Positions 10,072 to 19,834 are shown, numbered from the stretch's first letter. The stretch is 64,000 nt of DNA from Alphaproteobacteria bacterium (GCA_028281325.1 JANQKC010000009.1:1-64000), one strand, 5' to 3'. Notes: generated by a model from the sequence alone, not told the origin. Made by a program: numbers and translations.

Positions 10072-11523
10072 CTAACTTTTTAACAAACGTGTCACGCTGG
10101 AGGAAGCGGTAACCCGGCCTTCGCCGCTATAAGATTCGTGATTCTCTTCGATTCGATCGGACACGTAGAGATAGTTGACCATCATGCCCGCCGAACGGGC
10201 CATGCCATTGGCCGAGGTGTCGCCCAGCCAATTGAGACGCTCGACCCGGGCGCCGTTGGTCAGGTGGAAATGCGCCACCGGATCCATCGCCCGTTTACCG
10301 CGCCGTTTTTCGTTGACCAGATACTGGGCGCACAGACGCATCATCGGGCCCCGCAGCGCCTCGGCCATGCTTTCGTCCTGATGCCAATGCTCCGCGTCAA
10401 GCGCCCGGATCAGCGCATCGTTCGATTCTTCGAACCCGGTCACCTTGCGAACGGCGACGGCCTCGGCCGGCGTGAGCGGCGACCGCCCCGCGTCGATCTC
10501 GCGTTTCAACCAACCGCGGAAACCCGGTATCGGCGACAATGTCGCGAAGGTCTTGAGCCCCGGATACTCGGCCGTAAGCAGATCCACCACGCGCTTGATC
10601 AGGAAGCCGCCGAAGCTGATCCCGCCAAGCCCTTGCTGCGCATTTGAAATCGAATAGAAGATCGCCGTATCCGCATTGCGGGCGGCATCGATGACCGGCG
10701 CCTTCTCGTCGAGCAGATCGTGAATGTTGTCGGCCATGCCGTCGACGAGCGCCACTTCGACGAAGATCAGCGGCTCGTCCGGCATCCGCGGATGGAAGAA
10801 GGCAAAGCAACGACGGTCCGAATCCAAGCGGTTCTTCAGATCTTCCCAGCTCCGAATCTCGTGGACCGCCTCATAGGCGATCAACTTTTCGAGCAATGCC
10901 GCCGGCGCATCCCAGGTAATGCGCCGCAGGTCCAAAAAGCCGATATCGAACCAGGATTCGAGCAACCGCCGCAGGTCTTCGTCCAGCGACGCCAGCGTCG
11001 CGTCCTTGCGCGCGTGCGCCCGCAGATCAGCGCGCAAGTTGATCAGAAATTTCACGCCTTCCGGCAACGCATTGAATTGCGTCAGAAGACGCGTTCGCGG
11101 CGGCTCCAACGCCGCCCGCAAGGCCGCCTCGGCTTGCGGCCTTTCATCGGGCTGGGCCGCCTGCAGCACCGCGACCGCCTCGTCGATTTTCTTTCGGTCG
11201 GCATCGAACGCACCCGCGAGCAAGCGCAAGAAACGTTCGCGTCCGCGATCGTCGAGACCAAGATACGTTCGCCCAAGCCCAGCCGCGCGGGCGCGCGCCG
11301 ACACCTCGCCGCCCCGGCCTTCGAGGCATGCCTGCATCTGATCCCGCAAGCGGCGGATATCGCCTTCCGCCGACAGGCCGGCATCGACCGTGCCGGTGAC
11401 CGTGTCGGAGACGTCGCGCCATAGATTGACAATCCGAACCAGCGTCCGATCCAGAAACGATCCTTGCGACCGGACGGCGAATTGCGGCGAGGCGCTATCG
11501 TCTTTCTTCGGTTGTGCTGACAT
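10072..11523 (-). CDS. Malonyl-CoA decarboxylase
   Basis: 483 residues, the normal MCD length. The enzyme converts malonyl-CoA to acetyl-CoA and CO2. The N-terminal helical domain (about 60-190) is followed by the acetyltransferase-fold catalytic domain, with the family segments CFAFFHPRMPDEPLIFVEVA, SISNAQQGLGGISFGGFLIK and TFATLSPIPGFRGWL. The C-terminal part has DPVAHFHLTNGARVERLNWL followed by MVNYLYV, which holds the conserved His and Tyr. It lies 26 bp after the nnr gene, likely co-transcribed. No malonate transporter or malonyl-CoA synthetase is adjacent. Confidence 0.94.
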   Translation of the reverse strand: MSAQPKKDDSASPQFAVRSQGSFLDRTLVRIVNLWRDVSDTVTGTVDAGLSAEGDIRRLRDQMQACLEGRGGEVSARARAAGLGRTYLGLDDRGRERFLRLLAGAFDADRKKIDEAVAVLQAAQPDERPQAEAALRAALEPPRTRLLTQFNALPEGVKFLINLRADLRAHARKDATLASLDEDLRRLLESWFDIGFLDLRRITWDAPAALLEKLIAYEAVHEIRSWEDLKNRLDSDRRCFAFFHPRMPDEPLIFVEVALVDGMADNIHDLLDEKAPVIDAARNADTAIFYSISNAQQGLGGISFGGFLIKRVVDLLTAEYPGLKTFATLSPIPGFRGWLKREIDAGRSPLTPAEAVAVRKVTGFEESNDALIRALDAEHWHQDESMAEALRGPMMRLCAQYLVNEKRRGKRAMDPVAHFHLTNGARVERLNWLGDTSANGMARSAGMMVNYLYVSDRIEENHESYSGEGRVTASSSVTRLLKS

Positions 11524-11549
11524 ATCCTGCTTGGTCGTTTTTTATGGCC

Positions 11550-13016
11550 TTAGGGACGGAGCGCGCGCTGCACTTCCGGTAACAGGTCGGGCAAATCCTC
11601 CGCGATCAACCCCGGACCGAACGCGGCCGCCGCGGCGCCGTGCATCCACGTTGCCGCGCAGGCGGCGTCGAAGATATCCATGCCTTGGGCGATCAGTCCA
11701 GTGGCAATCCCCGCCAAGACATCTCCGGCCCCGGCGGTCGCCAACTCGGCGGGCGCGTTATCGTTGATGACGACACGTCCGTCCGGCGCGGCGATCACCG
11801 TATCCGCCCCTTTCAGCAGGACGACGGCGCCGGATTTCGCCGCCGCCGCGCGAGCGTCGGACATTTTGTCGCTGGTCGTGTCGAACAGGCGCGCAAATTC
11901 ACCCGCATGCGGCGTCAACAGGCAGGGCCCCTTGATATGCGAGAACAACAGATCGGGCGTTTCCTCGAAAACGGTCAGCGCGTCCGCGTCGAGAACGACC
12001 GCCTTCTCCGCTCGGAGCGCGGCCAGGGCATGTTCCCGCGTCGGCCCCGAAACACCATTGCCGGGCCCCACCAGGCAGGCGTTGACCCGCTTGTCCGCGA
12101 TCACTTCCGCGTATGCGGCGGTATCGCGGATCGGATGCACGATCACGCCGACAAGCGTTACCTTGTAGACCACCGCGTTATCCTGCGGCACGGCCACCGA
12201 CACGATGCCCGCCCCGGCACGAAGCGCCGCCCGCGCCGCGAGACGCGCGGCGCCGGTCATCACCGGACCGCCGCTGATCATGGCGTGGCCACGGTCATAC
12301 TTATGCTGATCGAGACGGGCTACGGGCAACGCCGATAGCCAGAGCGGCGGACAGTTTGCGGCCTGGGCCGGGGCGATCGCATCCAACACCGTCTCGGGAA
12401 TACCGATATCGACCGTCGTCACCCGGCCGCACATCAACCGCCCGGGCAGAAGCATGTGCCCCGGCTTACGTCGGAAAAAGGTGACGGTCACGTCAGCCTG
12501 CGGCGCGCCCCCCAGAACCGCGCCGGTATCCCCGTGCACGCCGCTCGGGATATCCACCGCCACGCAGCGCCGGTCGCCGATACTCCGTATGACCTCCGCG
12601 ACGACACCGTCGACCGGCCGCGTCAGGCCGGCGCCAAAGATGGCGTCCACGACGATCTCGACGTTATCGAGGACGCTCGGTGCGAAGACCTCCACCGGTC
12701 CGTCCCAACGGTCCGCGTTGGCGCGGGCGTCCCCTCGCAACGTCTCTCGGTCGCCGAGCAACGCGACGCGCACCGGCCACCCGGCATCCTGCAAGAGGCG
12801 TGCGGCGACGAAACCATCCCCGCCGTTGTTCCCCGGCCCGCACAGCACGACAACCGGCTGGGAGGCCCCAAGCCCCATGACCGCCTCGGCCACGCCGGCA
12901 CCAGCGGCCTCCATCAACGCGAGGCTCGGCACGCCGCCTGCGGCCGCCGCGGCGTCCGCGGCATACATCTGTTCGACCGTCAGCAGGGACGCGTCCGACT
13001 TATCGATCCTAAACAC
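11550..13016 (-). CDS. nnr: Bifunctional NAD(P)H-hydrate epimerase / dehydratase
   Basis: 488 residues with both repair domains fused. The N-terminal YjeF_N epimerase domain (about 1-215) has the CGPGNNGGDGFVAARLL motif and DAIFGAGLTRPVDG. The C-terminal ribokinase-like dehydratase domain (about 225-485) has MISGGPVMTGAARLAARAA, GPGNGVSGPTREHA, LLTPHAGEFARL and the NDNAPAELATAGAGDVLAGI nucleotide-binding segment. The enzyme repairs damaged NADH and NADPH hydrates using ADP or ATP. It overlaps the upstream membrane-protein gene by 8 bp and precedes malonyl-CoA decarboxylase. Confidence 0.95.
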   Translation of the reverse strand: MFRIDKSDASLLTVEQMYAADAAAAAGGVPSLALMEAAGAGVAEAVMGLGASQPVVVLCGPGNNGGDGFVAARLLQDAGWPVRVALLGDRETLRGDARANADRWDGPVEVFAPSVLDNVEIVVDAIFGAGLTRPVDGVVAEVIRSIGDRRCVAVDIPSGVHGDTGAVLGGAPQADVTVTFFRRKPGHMLLPGRLMCGRVTTVDIGIPETVLDAIAPAQAANCPPLWLSALPVARLDQHKYDRGHAMISGGPVMTGAARLAARAALRAGAGIVSVAVPQDNAVVYKVTLVGVIVHPIRDTAAYAEVIADKRVNACLVGPGNGVSGPTREHALAALRAEKAVVLDADALTVFEETPDLLFSHIKGPCLLTPHAGEFARLFDTTSDKMSDARAAAAKSGAVVLLKGADTVIAAPDGRVVINDNAPAELATAGAGDVLAGIATGLIAQGMDIFDAACAATWMHGAAAAAFGPGLIAEDLPDLLPEVQRALRP

Positions 13017-13737
13017 CGTCGACCTCTTTCGTGGGGCGGCTCTCTCTCAATATCTGTAACGTCTTCGACCGAAACTCCCGACGATACATTACCAGCACCA
13101 CCAAACTCGCGGCCGCGATCAAGGCGAAGGAGTGCAAGAACCATGCAAGCAGCGCCATCGCGAAATAATACGAGCGCAGGCCACGGTTGCTATGCTTGGC
13201 GGCGAGGGTCGCAAGCTGGCTAATATAGCGGCAGCGTTCGTTGCAGTCGTCCGTGAGCGCGGAGGACGGGTCCATCGCGCCGATCTGGATCGTGCAGTAG
13301 GAAAGCTGACGGATCGACCAGGCAAACTTGAAGAACGCATAGATAAAGATGAGACACATCGCGGCCAGCCGAATCTCGACCTCCAAGGGCCCCAGGCGAG
13401 ATACCAGCGGTAGGTTCTCGAACAGGCTCACCGCCTTTTCCGTCGCCCCCATGATCGCGACCAAGCCGGCAAGGATCAAAATCGACGTCGACGCGAAGAA
13501 GACGCCCGTGCGGGTCAGGTTCCGCATGATCTGCAGGTCGACCATACGGTTGTCCCGCGCCAGCATCTGCAGCATCCAGGCGTCGCGATGCGCCGCCATG
13601 GTCCCGATCAGGTTGGCCTTCTTCGGCCCGATTTCGTCGGCAAAGTAGGTGTAGCCGATCCAGACGGCCAGGAAATAGCCGATGGCGATCAGATCGAGAG
13701 TCGAGAAATAGGACACGTCATCTCCGGCTGCGATCAT
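13009..13737 (-). CDS. DUF599-type integral membrane protein
   Basis: 242 residues. Four hydrophobic helices are visible: about 11-31, 82-100, 123-145 and 200-226. The segment AHRDAWMLQMLARDNRMVDL after the first helix and the STSILILAGLVAIMG helix match what I recall of the DUF599 family. The function is unknown in the family. The stop overlaps the start of the nnr gene by 8 bp, so the two are probably co-translated. Family assignment is from memory of motif patterns, not a search. Confidence 0.8.
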   Translation of the reverse strand: MIAAGDDVSYFSTLDLIAIGYFLAVWIGYTYFADEIGPKKANLIGTMAAHRDAWMLQMLARDNRMVDLQIMRNLTRTGVFFASTSILILAGLVAIMGATEKAVSLFENLPLVSRLGPLEVEIRLAAMCLIFIYAFFKFAWSIRQLSYCTIQIGAMDPSSALTDDCNERCRYISQLATLAAKHSNRGLRSYYFAMALLAWFLHSFALIAAASLVVLVMYRREFRSKTLQILRESRPTKEVDGV

Positions 13738-13942
13738 AAATCCGTAGGAAATCTCGGCTAGACTTTTTCAACAAGTAAGTCGGAGATTCCAAGTAATCGT
13801 ACAGCATTCAGGTACTTTGGTAACGGAAATGCGCTTTATTTTCCATTAATTGTAGTGGACAGCCCGTCACGATTCATCATTATCCAAATCGCCGCAGCGG
13901 CCAATCCGCCCCAACAAACTGCAAAGACGGCTGATTTTATAA

Positions 13943-14470
13943 ATGAAACGGTACGATTCGCAGGTAACCCGCTCTCTCCCGCTATTCACAATCGTCGGCA
14001 TACTGCTGACGGCGCCTTTCCTGGCACACACGGCCGCGGCCGACTCGCCGAAGACCGCCACGGCGATTACAGGCGACACCATTGAGCTTGCCGGGAAGCA
14101 ATATTGCCTCGCCGATATCGATGCCCCGGAGCCGATGCAGCAATGCACCCTGCCCGACGGCAAACCCTATGACTGCGGTCGCATCGCGACGACGGCGCTC
14201 ATGGACCTGCTCGCCGGCGCATCGGTGCAATGCCGACCCACCAAGGAAATTCAGAACGGCTGCGCCGTAGCCTATTGCAAAGCCGACGGCTTCGACTTGT
14301 CGGCCAATATGGTGCACACCGGATGGGCGCTTGCGGCGCCGGACGCGCGCGGTCGCTATACGACCATCGAAGGAAAAGCCAAGGCGGGCAAGCGCGGCCT
14401 TTGGCGCGGCAAGTTTACCAAGCCCTGGGACTGGCGTGACCAACAGTCGGCAAACGGCGCTGGGAAATAA
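13943..14470 (+). CDS. Secreted thermonuclease (SNase)-fold protein, catalytic arginines replaced
   Basis: 175 residues. The N-terminus (LPLFTIVGILLTAPFLAHTA) is a signal peptide, probably cut after AHTAAA. The rest aligns with staphylococcal nuclease: GDTIEL (metal-ligand Asp), then YCLADIDAPE where the nuclease has FRLLLVDTPE, and GCAVAYCKADG where it has GRGLAYIYADG. Thus the acidic ligands (Asp21, Asp40 and Glu43 equivalents) are kept, but the Arg35 and Arg87 equivalents are both Cys. C-terminal AKAGKRGLWRG is typical. It is divergent from the DUF599 gene and sits 60 bp before queA. It may lack nuclease activity. Confidence 0.88.
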   Translation: MKRYDSQVTRSLPLFTIVGILLTAPFLAHTAAADSPKTATAITGDTIELAGKQYCLADIDAPEPMQQCTLPDGKPYDCGRIATTALMDLLAGASVQCRPTKEIQNGCAVAYCKADGFDLSANMVHTGWALAAPDARGRYTTIEGKAKAGKRGLWRGKFTKPWDWRDQQSANGAGK

Positions 14471-14530
14471 CCATCACCGATGCCGGCGATCCAGATCGCG
14501 CATCGCATCGCAAAGATCCGAACGACCATC

Positions 14531-15577
14531 ATGCGTACAGACGATTTCGACTTCGACCTGCCGACCGACCTGATTGCGCAAAGCCCTGCGGTGCCGCGCG
14601 ACGCGGCGCGGCTGCTGGATATCGGTGAAACCCTCGGCGACCGGCGCATCGCGGACCTGCCGACAATACTTCGCCCCGGCGACATCATGGTGTTCAACGA
14701 CACCCGTGTGATCCCGGCGCGGCTGACAGGCCGACGTGGCGCGGCGCGTGTCGAAATCACGCTGCATAAACAGGTTTCGGCCGACCGCTGGCTCGCCTTC
14801 GCGAAACCGGCCCGGCGGCTTAAACCCGGCGACCGCCTCGACTTCGCCCCCAACTTCCACGCCGACGTTATCGGGAAAGGCGACGGCGGCGAAGTGACGG
14901 TCGAAATGAGCAAGTCCGGCGACGCCTTTATGGCCGCATTGGTCGAGTATGGCGACATCCCCCTGCCGCCCTATATCAATCGTCCGGAAGGGCCCGCCGC
15001 GTCCGACCTGGAACAGTATCAGACGATCTATGCGCGCCATGACGGGGCCGTGGCGGCGCCGACGGCCGGCCTGCATTTTTCCGAACCGCTTTTCGCGGCG
15101 CTCGATGCGGCGGGCATTCAGCGCATTTCCGTAACCCTACATGTCGGGGCCGGCACCTTTCTGCCGGTCACGGCCGATGATGTCGCCAGCCACACCATGC
15201 ATTCCGAATGGGGCCGGATCGACGCCGCGGCGGCCGACGCCATCAACGCCGCCCGGGAAGCCGGCGGCCGCGTCGTTGCGGTCGGCACCACCGCGATCCG
15301 CCTGCTGGAGACCGCCGCCGCGGAGGACGGCACGATGACGCCGTTCGAGGGCGATACGTCGCTGTTCATCGTGCCGGGGTTTCGCTTTCGCGTGGTCGAC
15401 ATCCTGCTCACCAATTTCCATCTGCCGCGCTCGACCCTTTTCATGCTGACATGCGCATTCGCGGGCAGCGCCCGGATGAAGGCCGCCTATGCCCACGCCA
15501 TACGGGAGCATTACCGCTTTTACTCCTATGGCGACGCGTGTCTCCTACACCGGGATGACAAGCCGCAAACGGTTTGA
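14531..15577 (+). CDS. queA: S-adenosylmethionine:tRNA ribosyltransferase-isomerase
   Basis: 348 residues from the ATG at 14531. A frame-extending upstream start at 14480 adds residues with no family match, and [20 protein letters not shown] is the classic QueA N-terminus. QueA transfers and isomerises the ribosyl part of SAM onto preQ1 in tRNA, giving epoxyqueuosine. Family segments are visible: [56 protein letters not shown] and [15 protein letters not shown]. It is the first of three queuosine genes in a row. Confidence 0.97.
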   Translation: MRTDDFDFDLPTDLIAQSPAVPRDAARLLDIGETLGDRRIADLPTILRPGDIMVFNDTRVIPARLTGRRGAARVEITLHKQVSADRWLAFAKPARRLKPGDRLDFAPNFHADVIGKGDGGEVTVEMSKSGDAFMAALVEYGDIPLPPYINRPEGPAASDLEQYQTIYARHDGAVAAPTAGLHFSEPLFAALDAAGIQRISVTLHVGAGTFLPVTADDVASHTMHSEWGRIDAAAADAINAAREAGGRVVAVGTTAIRLLETAAAEDGTMTPFEGDTSLFIVPGFRFRVVDILLTNFHLPRSTLFMLTCAFAGSARMKAAYAHAIREHYRFYSYGDACLLHRDDKPQTV

Positions 15578-15624
15578 ATACCGGCCTCCCTGACCTATCA
15601 TCCCTTCCGGAAGGCGCATGCAGC

Positions 15625-16089
15625 ATGGATGAAACCCGATACCGGAACCTCGGCCAGTTGGGCGGCGACTCGACCATTCCCGACACGCCCGACAAAGCCG
15701 TGCTGGAAGCGGTGTCGAACCCGCATCCGGAGACGCAGTATCTCGTTCGGTTTACCTGCCCGGAGTTTACCTCGCTCTGCCCGGTGACGGGGCAACCCGA
15801 CTTCGCACATCTCGTCATCGACTATGTGCCGGGCGAGACCCTACTGGAGAGCAAGTCGCTCAAGCTGTTCCTCGGCTCGTTCCGCAACCACGGCGGCTTC
15901 CATGAGGACTGCACGGTCTCCATCGCCAAGCGGATCGAAAGCGCCATCGCCCCCGTCTGGCTGCGCATCGGCGGATACTGGTACCCGCGCGGCGGAATTC
16001 CAATCGACGTGTTTTACCAGAACGGCGACTGTCCGGACGGCCTGTGGCTGCCCGACATCGGCGTGCAGCCCTACCGTGGACGAGGCTGA
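15625..16089 (+). CDS. queF: NADPH-dependent 7-cyano-7-deazaguanine reductase
   Basis: 154 residues from the ATG at 15625, which has GGAAGG upstream. A longer frame reaches a TTG inside the end of queA. QueF reduces preQ0 to preQ1. The short (unimodular) QueF signature is present: [20 protein letters not shown] with the active-site Cys, [20 protein letters not shown], and [10 protein letters not shown] with the conserved His-Glu-Asp. It lies between queA and queG on the same strand. Confidence 0.96.
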   Translation: MDETRYRNLGQLGGDSTIPDTPDKAVLEAVSNPHPETQYLVRFTCPEFTSLCPVTGQPDFAHLVIDYVPGETLLESKSLKLFLGSFRNHGGFHEDCTVSIAKRIESAIAPVWLRIGGYWYPRGGIPIDVFYQNGDCPDGLWLPDIGVQPYRGRG

Positions 16090-16097
16090 CCGACGCC

Positions 16098-17240
16098 ATG
16101 TCAACCGTTGCGATCCGCGACAAGGCCCTCGCGCTCGGCTTCAATACCGTCGGGTTCGCGAAGGCGGAAACCAACGCCGATGCCCGAAGTTGGCTCTCGG
16201 AATTCATCGCGAACGGCTTCCACGGCGATATGGGATGGCTCGCCGCCAACGAGGACCGCCGGGCATCGCCGCGCAAGCTGTGGCCCGACGCGCGCAGTGT
16301 CGTCGTGGTCGGCTCGAACTACGCGCCTCACGAGGACCCGTTGCAAGCCATGCACCGCCAGCAACCGTATGGCCGCGGCGCGATTTCGGTCTATGCGCGC
16401 AACCGCGACTATCACGACGTCATGAAGAAACGGCTTCGTGCGCTCGCCCGTTGGATGCACGAGACGTTGGGCGCCGAGGTAAAACTGTTCGTCGACACCG
16501 CGCCGGTGATGGAAAAATTCCTCGGCCAGCAAGCTGGCCTGGGATGGCAAGGCAAACACACCAATCTCGTGTCGCGGGAGTTCGGGTCCTGGATGTTCCT
16601 CGGCGAGATCTACACCGCCGCCGAATTGTCGCCGGACACGCCGGAACAGGACCGCTGCGGCTCATGCGACCGGTGCCAAACCATCTGCCCGACCGACGCT
16701 TTCCCCGCCCCCTACAAGCTGGACGCCCGCCGTTGCATTTCCTATCTCACGATCGAGCATAAAGGGCATATCGCCGAGGAATTCCGTCGCCCCATGGGAA
16801 ACCGCATCTACGGCTGCGACGACTGTTTGGCGGTCTGTCCCTGGAACAAGTTCGCCCAGCCGACCAGGGAACCGGCTTTCCTGCCGCGTGTGGAACTGAC
16901 CGCCCCGCGCCTTGCGGATTTGGCGGCGCTCGATGACGAAGGGTTCAGGACCGTATTCGCGGGGTCGCCGATCAAACGCGTCGGCCGCGACCGCTTCGTC
17001 CGGAACGTGCTGATCGCGATCGGCAACACCGGCGATCCGTCGCTGACGCCAACCGTCGACGGGTTGCTGGACGACCCTGCCCCCGTGGTCCGCGCCATGG
17101 CGGTTTGGGCGCTCGGCCAGATCGCCGACACGGCGCATTTCAGCGCCGCCCATGCCCGGCATGCACATCAGGAGGACGATCCGGCAGTCGCCGCGGAATG
17201 GCGGTCGGCAAGCCGATCGATGCCGCGGCTCGCCGTGTAG
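16098..17240 (+). CDS. queG: Epoxyqueuosine reductase
   Basis: 380 residues from the ATG at 16098, eight bases after the queF stop. QueG uses cobalamin and two 4Fe-4S clusters to reduce epoxyqueuosine to queuosine in tRNA, the last step of the pathway. Both ferredoxin-type motifs are visible: CGSCDRCQTICPTDAF and CDDCLAVCPWNKF. The core has VDTAPVMEKFLGQQAGLGWQ and RRCISYLTIEHKG. The C-terminal part has one or two HEAT-like repeats (VRAMAVWALGQI), as in other QueG proteins. It converges on the next gene with an 8-bp gap. Confidence 0.96.
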   Translation: MSTVAIRDKALALGFNTVGFAKAETNADARSWLSEFIANGFHGDMGWLAANEDRRASPRKLWPDARSVVVVGSNYAPHEDPLQAMHRQQPYGRGAISVYARNRDYHDVMKKRLRALARWMHETLGAEVKLFVDTAPVMEKFLGQQAGLGWQGKHTNLVSREFGSWMFLGEIYTAAELSPDTPEQDRCGSCDRCQTICPTDAFPAPYKLDARRCISYLTIEHKGHIAEEFRRPMGNRIYGCDDCLAVCPWNKFAQPTREPAFLPRVELTAPRLADLAALDDEGFRTVFAGSPIKRVGRDRFVRNVLIAIGNTGDPSLTPTVDGLLDDPAPVVRAMAVWALGQIADTAHFSAAHARHAHQEDDPAVAAEWRSASRSMPRLAV

Positions 17241-17248
17241 ACCGAGCG

Positions 17249-18106
17249 TCAGCAGCGACCGGGCGCTTTCGCGCCGGTAACCGTGTCGGGTGCGCTGCGA
17301 TACGACGTCAGCCAGTCCTTGGCCGCGCGCCAGGCGTCGCCGCTCTCCGACAGCGGCCCTTTCGCTTGCAGCGGAAGCACCGCAAAAGGCACGCCGTAGA
17401 GCTTGGACAGGCGCTGCATGAGCTTGAACTCGGTGCTGGTCACGAAGGACGCGCCCGACCGATGACGTCCGAAGGCGAACGGATTTCTGGACTCGCCGAG
17501 GCCCCAGGACTTCGCGCTGTCGCGCCGCGACATCACGATCAACGTGCTGTCGCCGCCGATGACGCCGCTGCCGTCGATCGCCAGGATATCGAGAACGGAT
17601 TCCCCGTCCTTCGACGGCACCTTGTTGTATCCGTCGGTCCGGATGTGGGTCGCCGGCGCCAGCGGAAAGCGAATGTCGGACCCGGTCGAACCGGCTTGAA
17701 CCTTGACCGGGTCCGGCAGCGGTGCGCCAGCCGGCGGCTTGCCGTCTTTGGCGGGTGCGGCGCCGTTTAACGGCGCGGTCATATCGAACGCGGTGAACTC
17801 TTTGTGCGTCTTCTCACCGAACCGGGCGTTGTTGACCGACCGCAGATGTTTGCGCATCACCCGGTGCGCCGTGGGAAACACGAAAACGGCACGGCGGACC
17901 GCGCCGCTGGGAACGCTCAGAAACCGCTCTCGGTATTGCCGGATCGTGACCGAAGCTTCGAACCGGTCGAACTTTTGCATGAACGCGCCGGCACACACCC
18001 ATTTCGCTGCATCCGTCGGCTTGGCGGCGGGCGAGGCGGCTGCAAATCCGGCACAGACGATCCCGGCCGCCAGCAAACCATGGACTGGTTTCGGTAGTGA
18101 TTTCAT
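17249..18106 (-). CDS. Predicted secreted protein of unknown function
   Basis: 285 residues from the ATG at 18106. A longer frame to 18172 exists, but from 18106 the protein begins MKSLPKPVHGLLAAGIVCAG, a clear signal peptide ending near AAASPAAA. I recognise no domain. The mature part has two cysteines (WVCAGAF near the N-terminus and the final residue), a proline/alanine-rich linker near the middle, and segments such as VLDILAIDGSGVIGGDSTLI and NPFAFGRHRSGASF that look like beta structure. It is convergent with queG and unrelated to it in strand. Confidence 0.75.
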   Translation of the reverse strand: MKSLPKPVHGLLAAGIVCAGFAAASPAAKPTDAAKWVCAGAFMQKFDRFEASVTIRQYRERFLSVPSGAVRRAVFVFPTAHRVMRKHLRSVNNARFGEKTHKEFTAFDMTAPLNGAAPAKDGKPPAGAPLPDPVKVQAGSTGSDIRFPLAPATHIRTDGYNKVPSKDGESVLDILAIDGSGVIGGDSTLIVMSRRDSAKSWGLGESRNPFAFGRHRSGASFVTSTEFKLMQRLSKLYGVPFAVLPLQAKGPLSESGDAWRAAKDWLTSYRSAPDTVTGAKAPGRC

Positions 18107-18257
18107 CGATTTGCTTGACACCCTCTCGACCGTCCTCCGGACCTGCGCATAAACCCGCACGGCGGACGCCATGGTAATGTCGAGAGTGTTAGCAAAAATT
18201 TAAGAGAACCCGCTCGAACCGGATCCGGAAGCGGTGCGGCAGCCTAGCGAAGCGGCA

Positions 18258-19475
18258 TCAGCCGTCGAAGCGTTTGACCGCCAGGACCGCATTCAAGCCG
18301 CCGAAGGCGAAGGAATTCGACAGCGCCGCACCGATCTGCAGTTCGCGCGGTTCATTCGGCACGTAGTCGAGATCGCATTCGGGATCGGGTTCGGTGAAAT
18401 TCGCCGTCGGCGGCACAACGCCGTTTTGGATCGCCAGGGTGGTCACCGCCAATTCCAGCGCGCCGGCCCCGCCCAACGCATGACCGAAGACGGATTTGCT
18501 GGAGGACACCACGGCCTCTTCCGCGGCGGCATCGCCGAGAGCCATCCGCAACGCCCGCGTTTCGGTGGAATCGTTCGCCGCCGTGCCCGTGCCGTGCGCA
18601 TTCACATAGTCGATGTCGTCCGCGTTCAGACCGCCATCCGTGAGCGCGCCCTCCATCGCCCGGGCCGCACCGCCGGCATCCGGCAACGTGATGTCCATGG
18701 CGTCAGAACTCATGCCGAAGCCGGCCAGTTCGGCGTAGATCTTCGCGCCGCGCGCCTTCGCATGATCGAGCGATTCGAGAATCACCGTCGCCGCCCCCTC
18801 GCCCAGCACCATCCCGGTCCGGCCCAACGAGAACGGCCGGCAGGTATCGAGCGCCATCACCCGGATAGCCTCCCAGCCCTTCATCGTGCCGAGCGCGATA
18901 CAAGCTTCGGTACCGCCGGCGACAGCCGTATCGACCATACCGCTGCGCACCATATGAAAGGCCTGGCCGATCGCATGGGTCGCCGACGAGCATGCGCTCG
19001 CAACGGCGAATGCCGGTCCCCGCACGCCGTGTTCCATGGCCACATGACTGCAGGCAGCGTTCAGCATTAACCGCGGAATCGTGAACGGGTGCACGCCCTT
19101 ACGGCCTTGTGCGTAGATCCGGTAGTAGCTTTCGTCGAGCGTTTGCTGTCCCCCGACACCCGACCCGATCAGGCAGGCGGCCCGCAGCCCTTCGTCACCG
19201 TGGAAATCCATGCCGGAATCCTCGACCGCCTCGCGCGACGCCATGAGAGCGAGCTGCGCGAAACGGTCAAGCAGGCCGAGTTGCTTGGAGGCAAAGTGTT
19301 CCTTCGGATCGAAATCCTTGATTTCCGCGCCGATCTTGATGTGAAGATCGTCGGTCGGAATGATCGTTAGCGGACCGATTACCGATTTTCCATCACGGAC
19401 CGTTTCCCAAAATTCGGGAACGGACTTCCCGGCGGCGCTGAAAACGCCAACGCCGGTGATGACAACCCTGTTCAT
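18258..19475 (-). CDS. fabF: Beta-ketoacyl-ACP synthase II family protein
   Basis: 405 residues. It is a condensing enzyme that extends acyl-ACP with malonyl-ACP. The Cys-His-His triad of KAS I/II is visible: FAVASACSSATHAIG (Cys near 164), YVNAHGTGTAANDSTE, and SSKSVFGHALGGAGALE. The C-terminal FAFGGLNAVLAVKRF is typical. It lies directly downstream of a dedicated acyl carrier protein gene and lpxD, which suggests a specialised role in making the hydroxyacyl chains of lipid A or other envelope lipids rather than bulk fatty acid synthesis. That role is inference. Confidence 0.9.
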   Translation of the reverse strand: MNRVVITGVGVFSAAGKSVPEFWETVRDGKSVIGPLTIIPTDDLHIKIGAEIKDFDPKEHFASKQLGLLDRFAQLALMASREAVEDSGMDFHGDEGLRAACLIGSGVGGQQTLDESYYRIYAQGRKGVHPFTIPRLMLNAACSHVAMEHGVRGPAFAVASACSSATHAIGQAFHMVRSGMVDTAVAGGTEACIALGTMKGWEAIRVMALDTCRPFSLGRTGMVLGEGAATVILESLDHAKARGAKIYAELAGFGMSSDAMDITLPDAGGAARAMEGALTDGGLNADDIDYVNAHGTGTAANDSTETRALRMALGDAAAEEAVVSSSKSVFGHALGGAGALELAVTTLAIQNGVVPPTANFTEPDPECDLDYVPNEPRELQIGAALSNSFAFGGLNAVLAVKRFDG

Positions 19476-19519
19476 ACGATGCGTCTTTTCGCTCTGGGTG
19501 GGGCCGAACGCTCAAGCAT

Positions 19520-19780
19520 TCAGGCGGAGGCGCCTTCTTCGTCGATCAACTTCTGAACGGCGGTCACCACATCGCCGATCGTCTCGAACTCAAGCTCTTG
19601 ATCATTGGCGTTATACGGAACGTGGATATCGAATTTTTCTTCTACCGCAAAGATAATCTCAACGACATCAAGCGATTCAATTTCAAGGTCTTCGAGTTTG
19701 GCATCCGACTGCAGCTTGGAGCGATCGACCGCCGATTTTTCGGCAATGATATCGTAGATATCGCTTTCGACACTCGACAT
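19520..19780 (-). CDS. Acyl carrier protein
   Basis: 86 residues from the ATG at 19780, which has GGAGA five to six bases upstream. An ATG four codons earlier (19792) lacks this site. The phosphopantetheine attachment Ser lies in LEDLEIESLDVVEIIFAVEE. The phrase around it and the second helix (FDIHVPYNAND) are closer to the lipid A-type ACPs of alphaproteobacteria than to housekeeping AcpP (DSL(D/E)xVEL), though this is judged by eye. It lies between fabF (44 bp) and lpxD (54 bp) on the same strand. Confidence 0.92.
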   Translation of the reverse strand: MSSVESDIYDIIAEKSAVDRSKLQSDAKLEDLEIESLDVVEIIFAVEEKFDIHVPYNANDQELEFETIGDVVTAVQKLIDEEGASA

Positions 19781-19834
19781 GTGTTTCTCCATTACAGCAG
19801 CGATCGGATCGTTTCTTATCGATGGATCGCGTGA

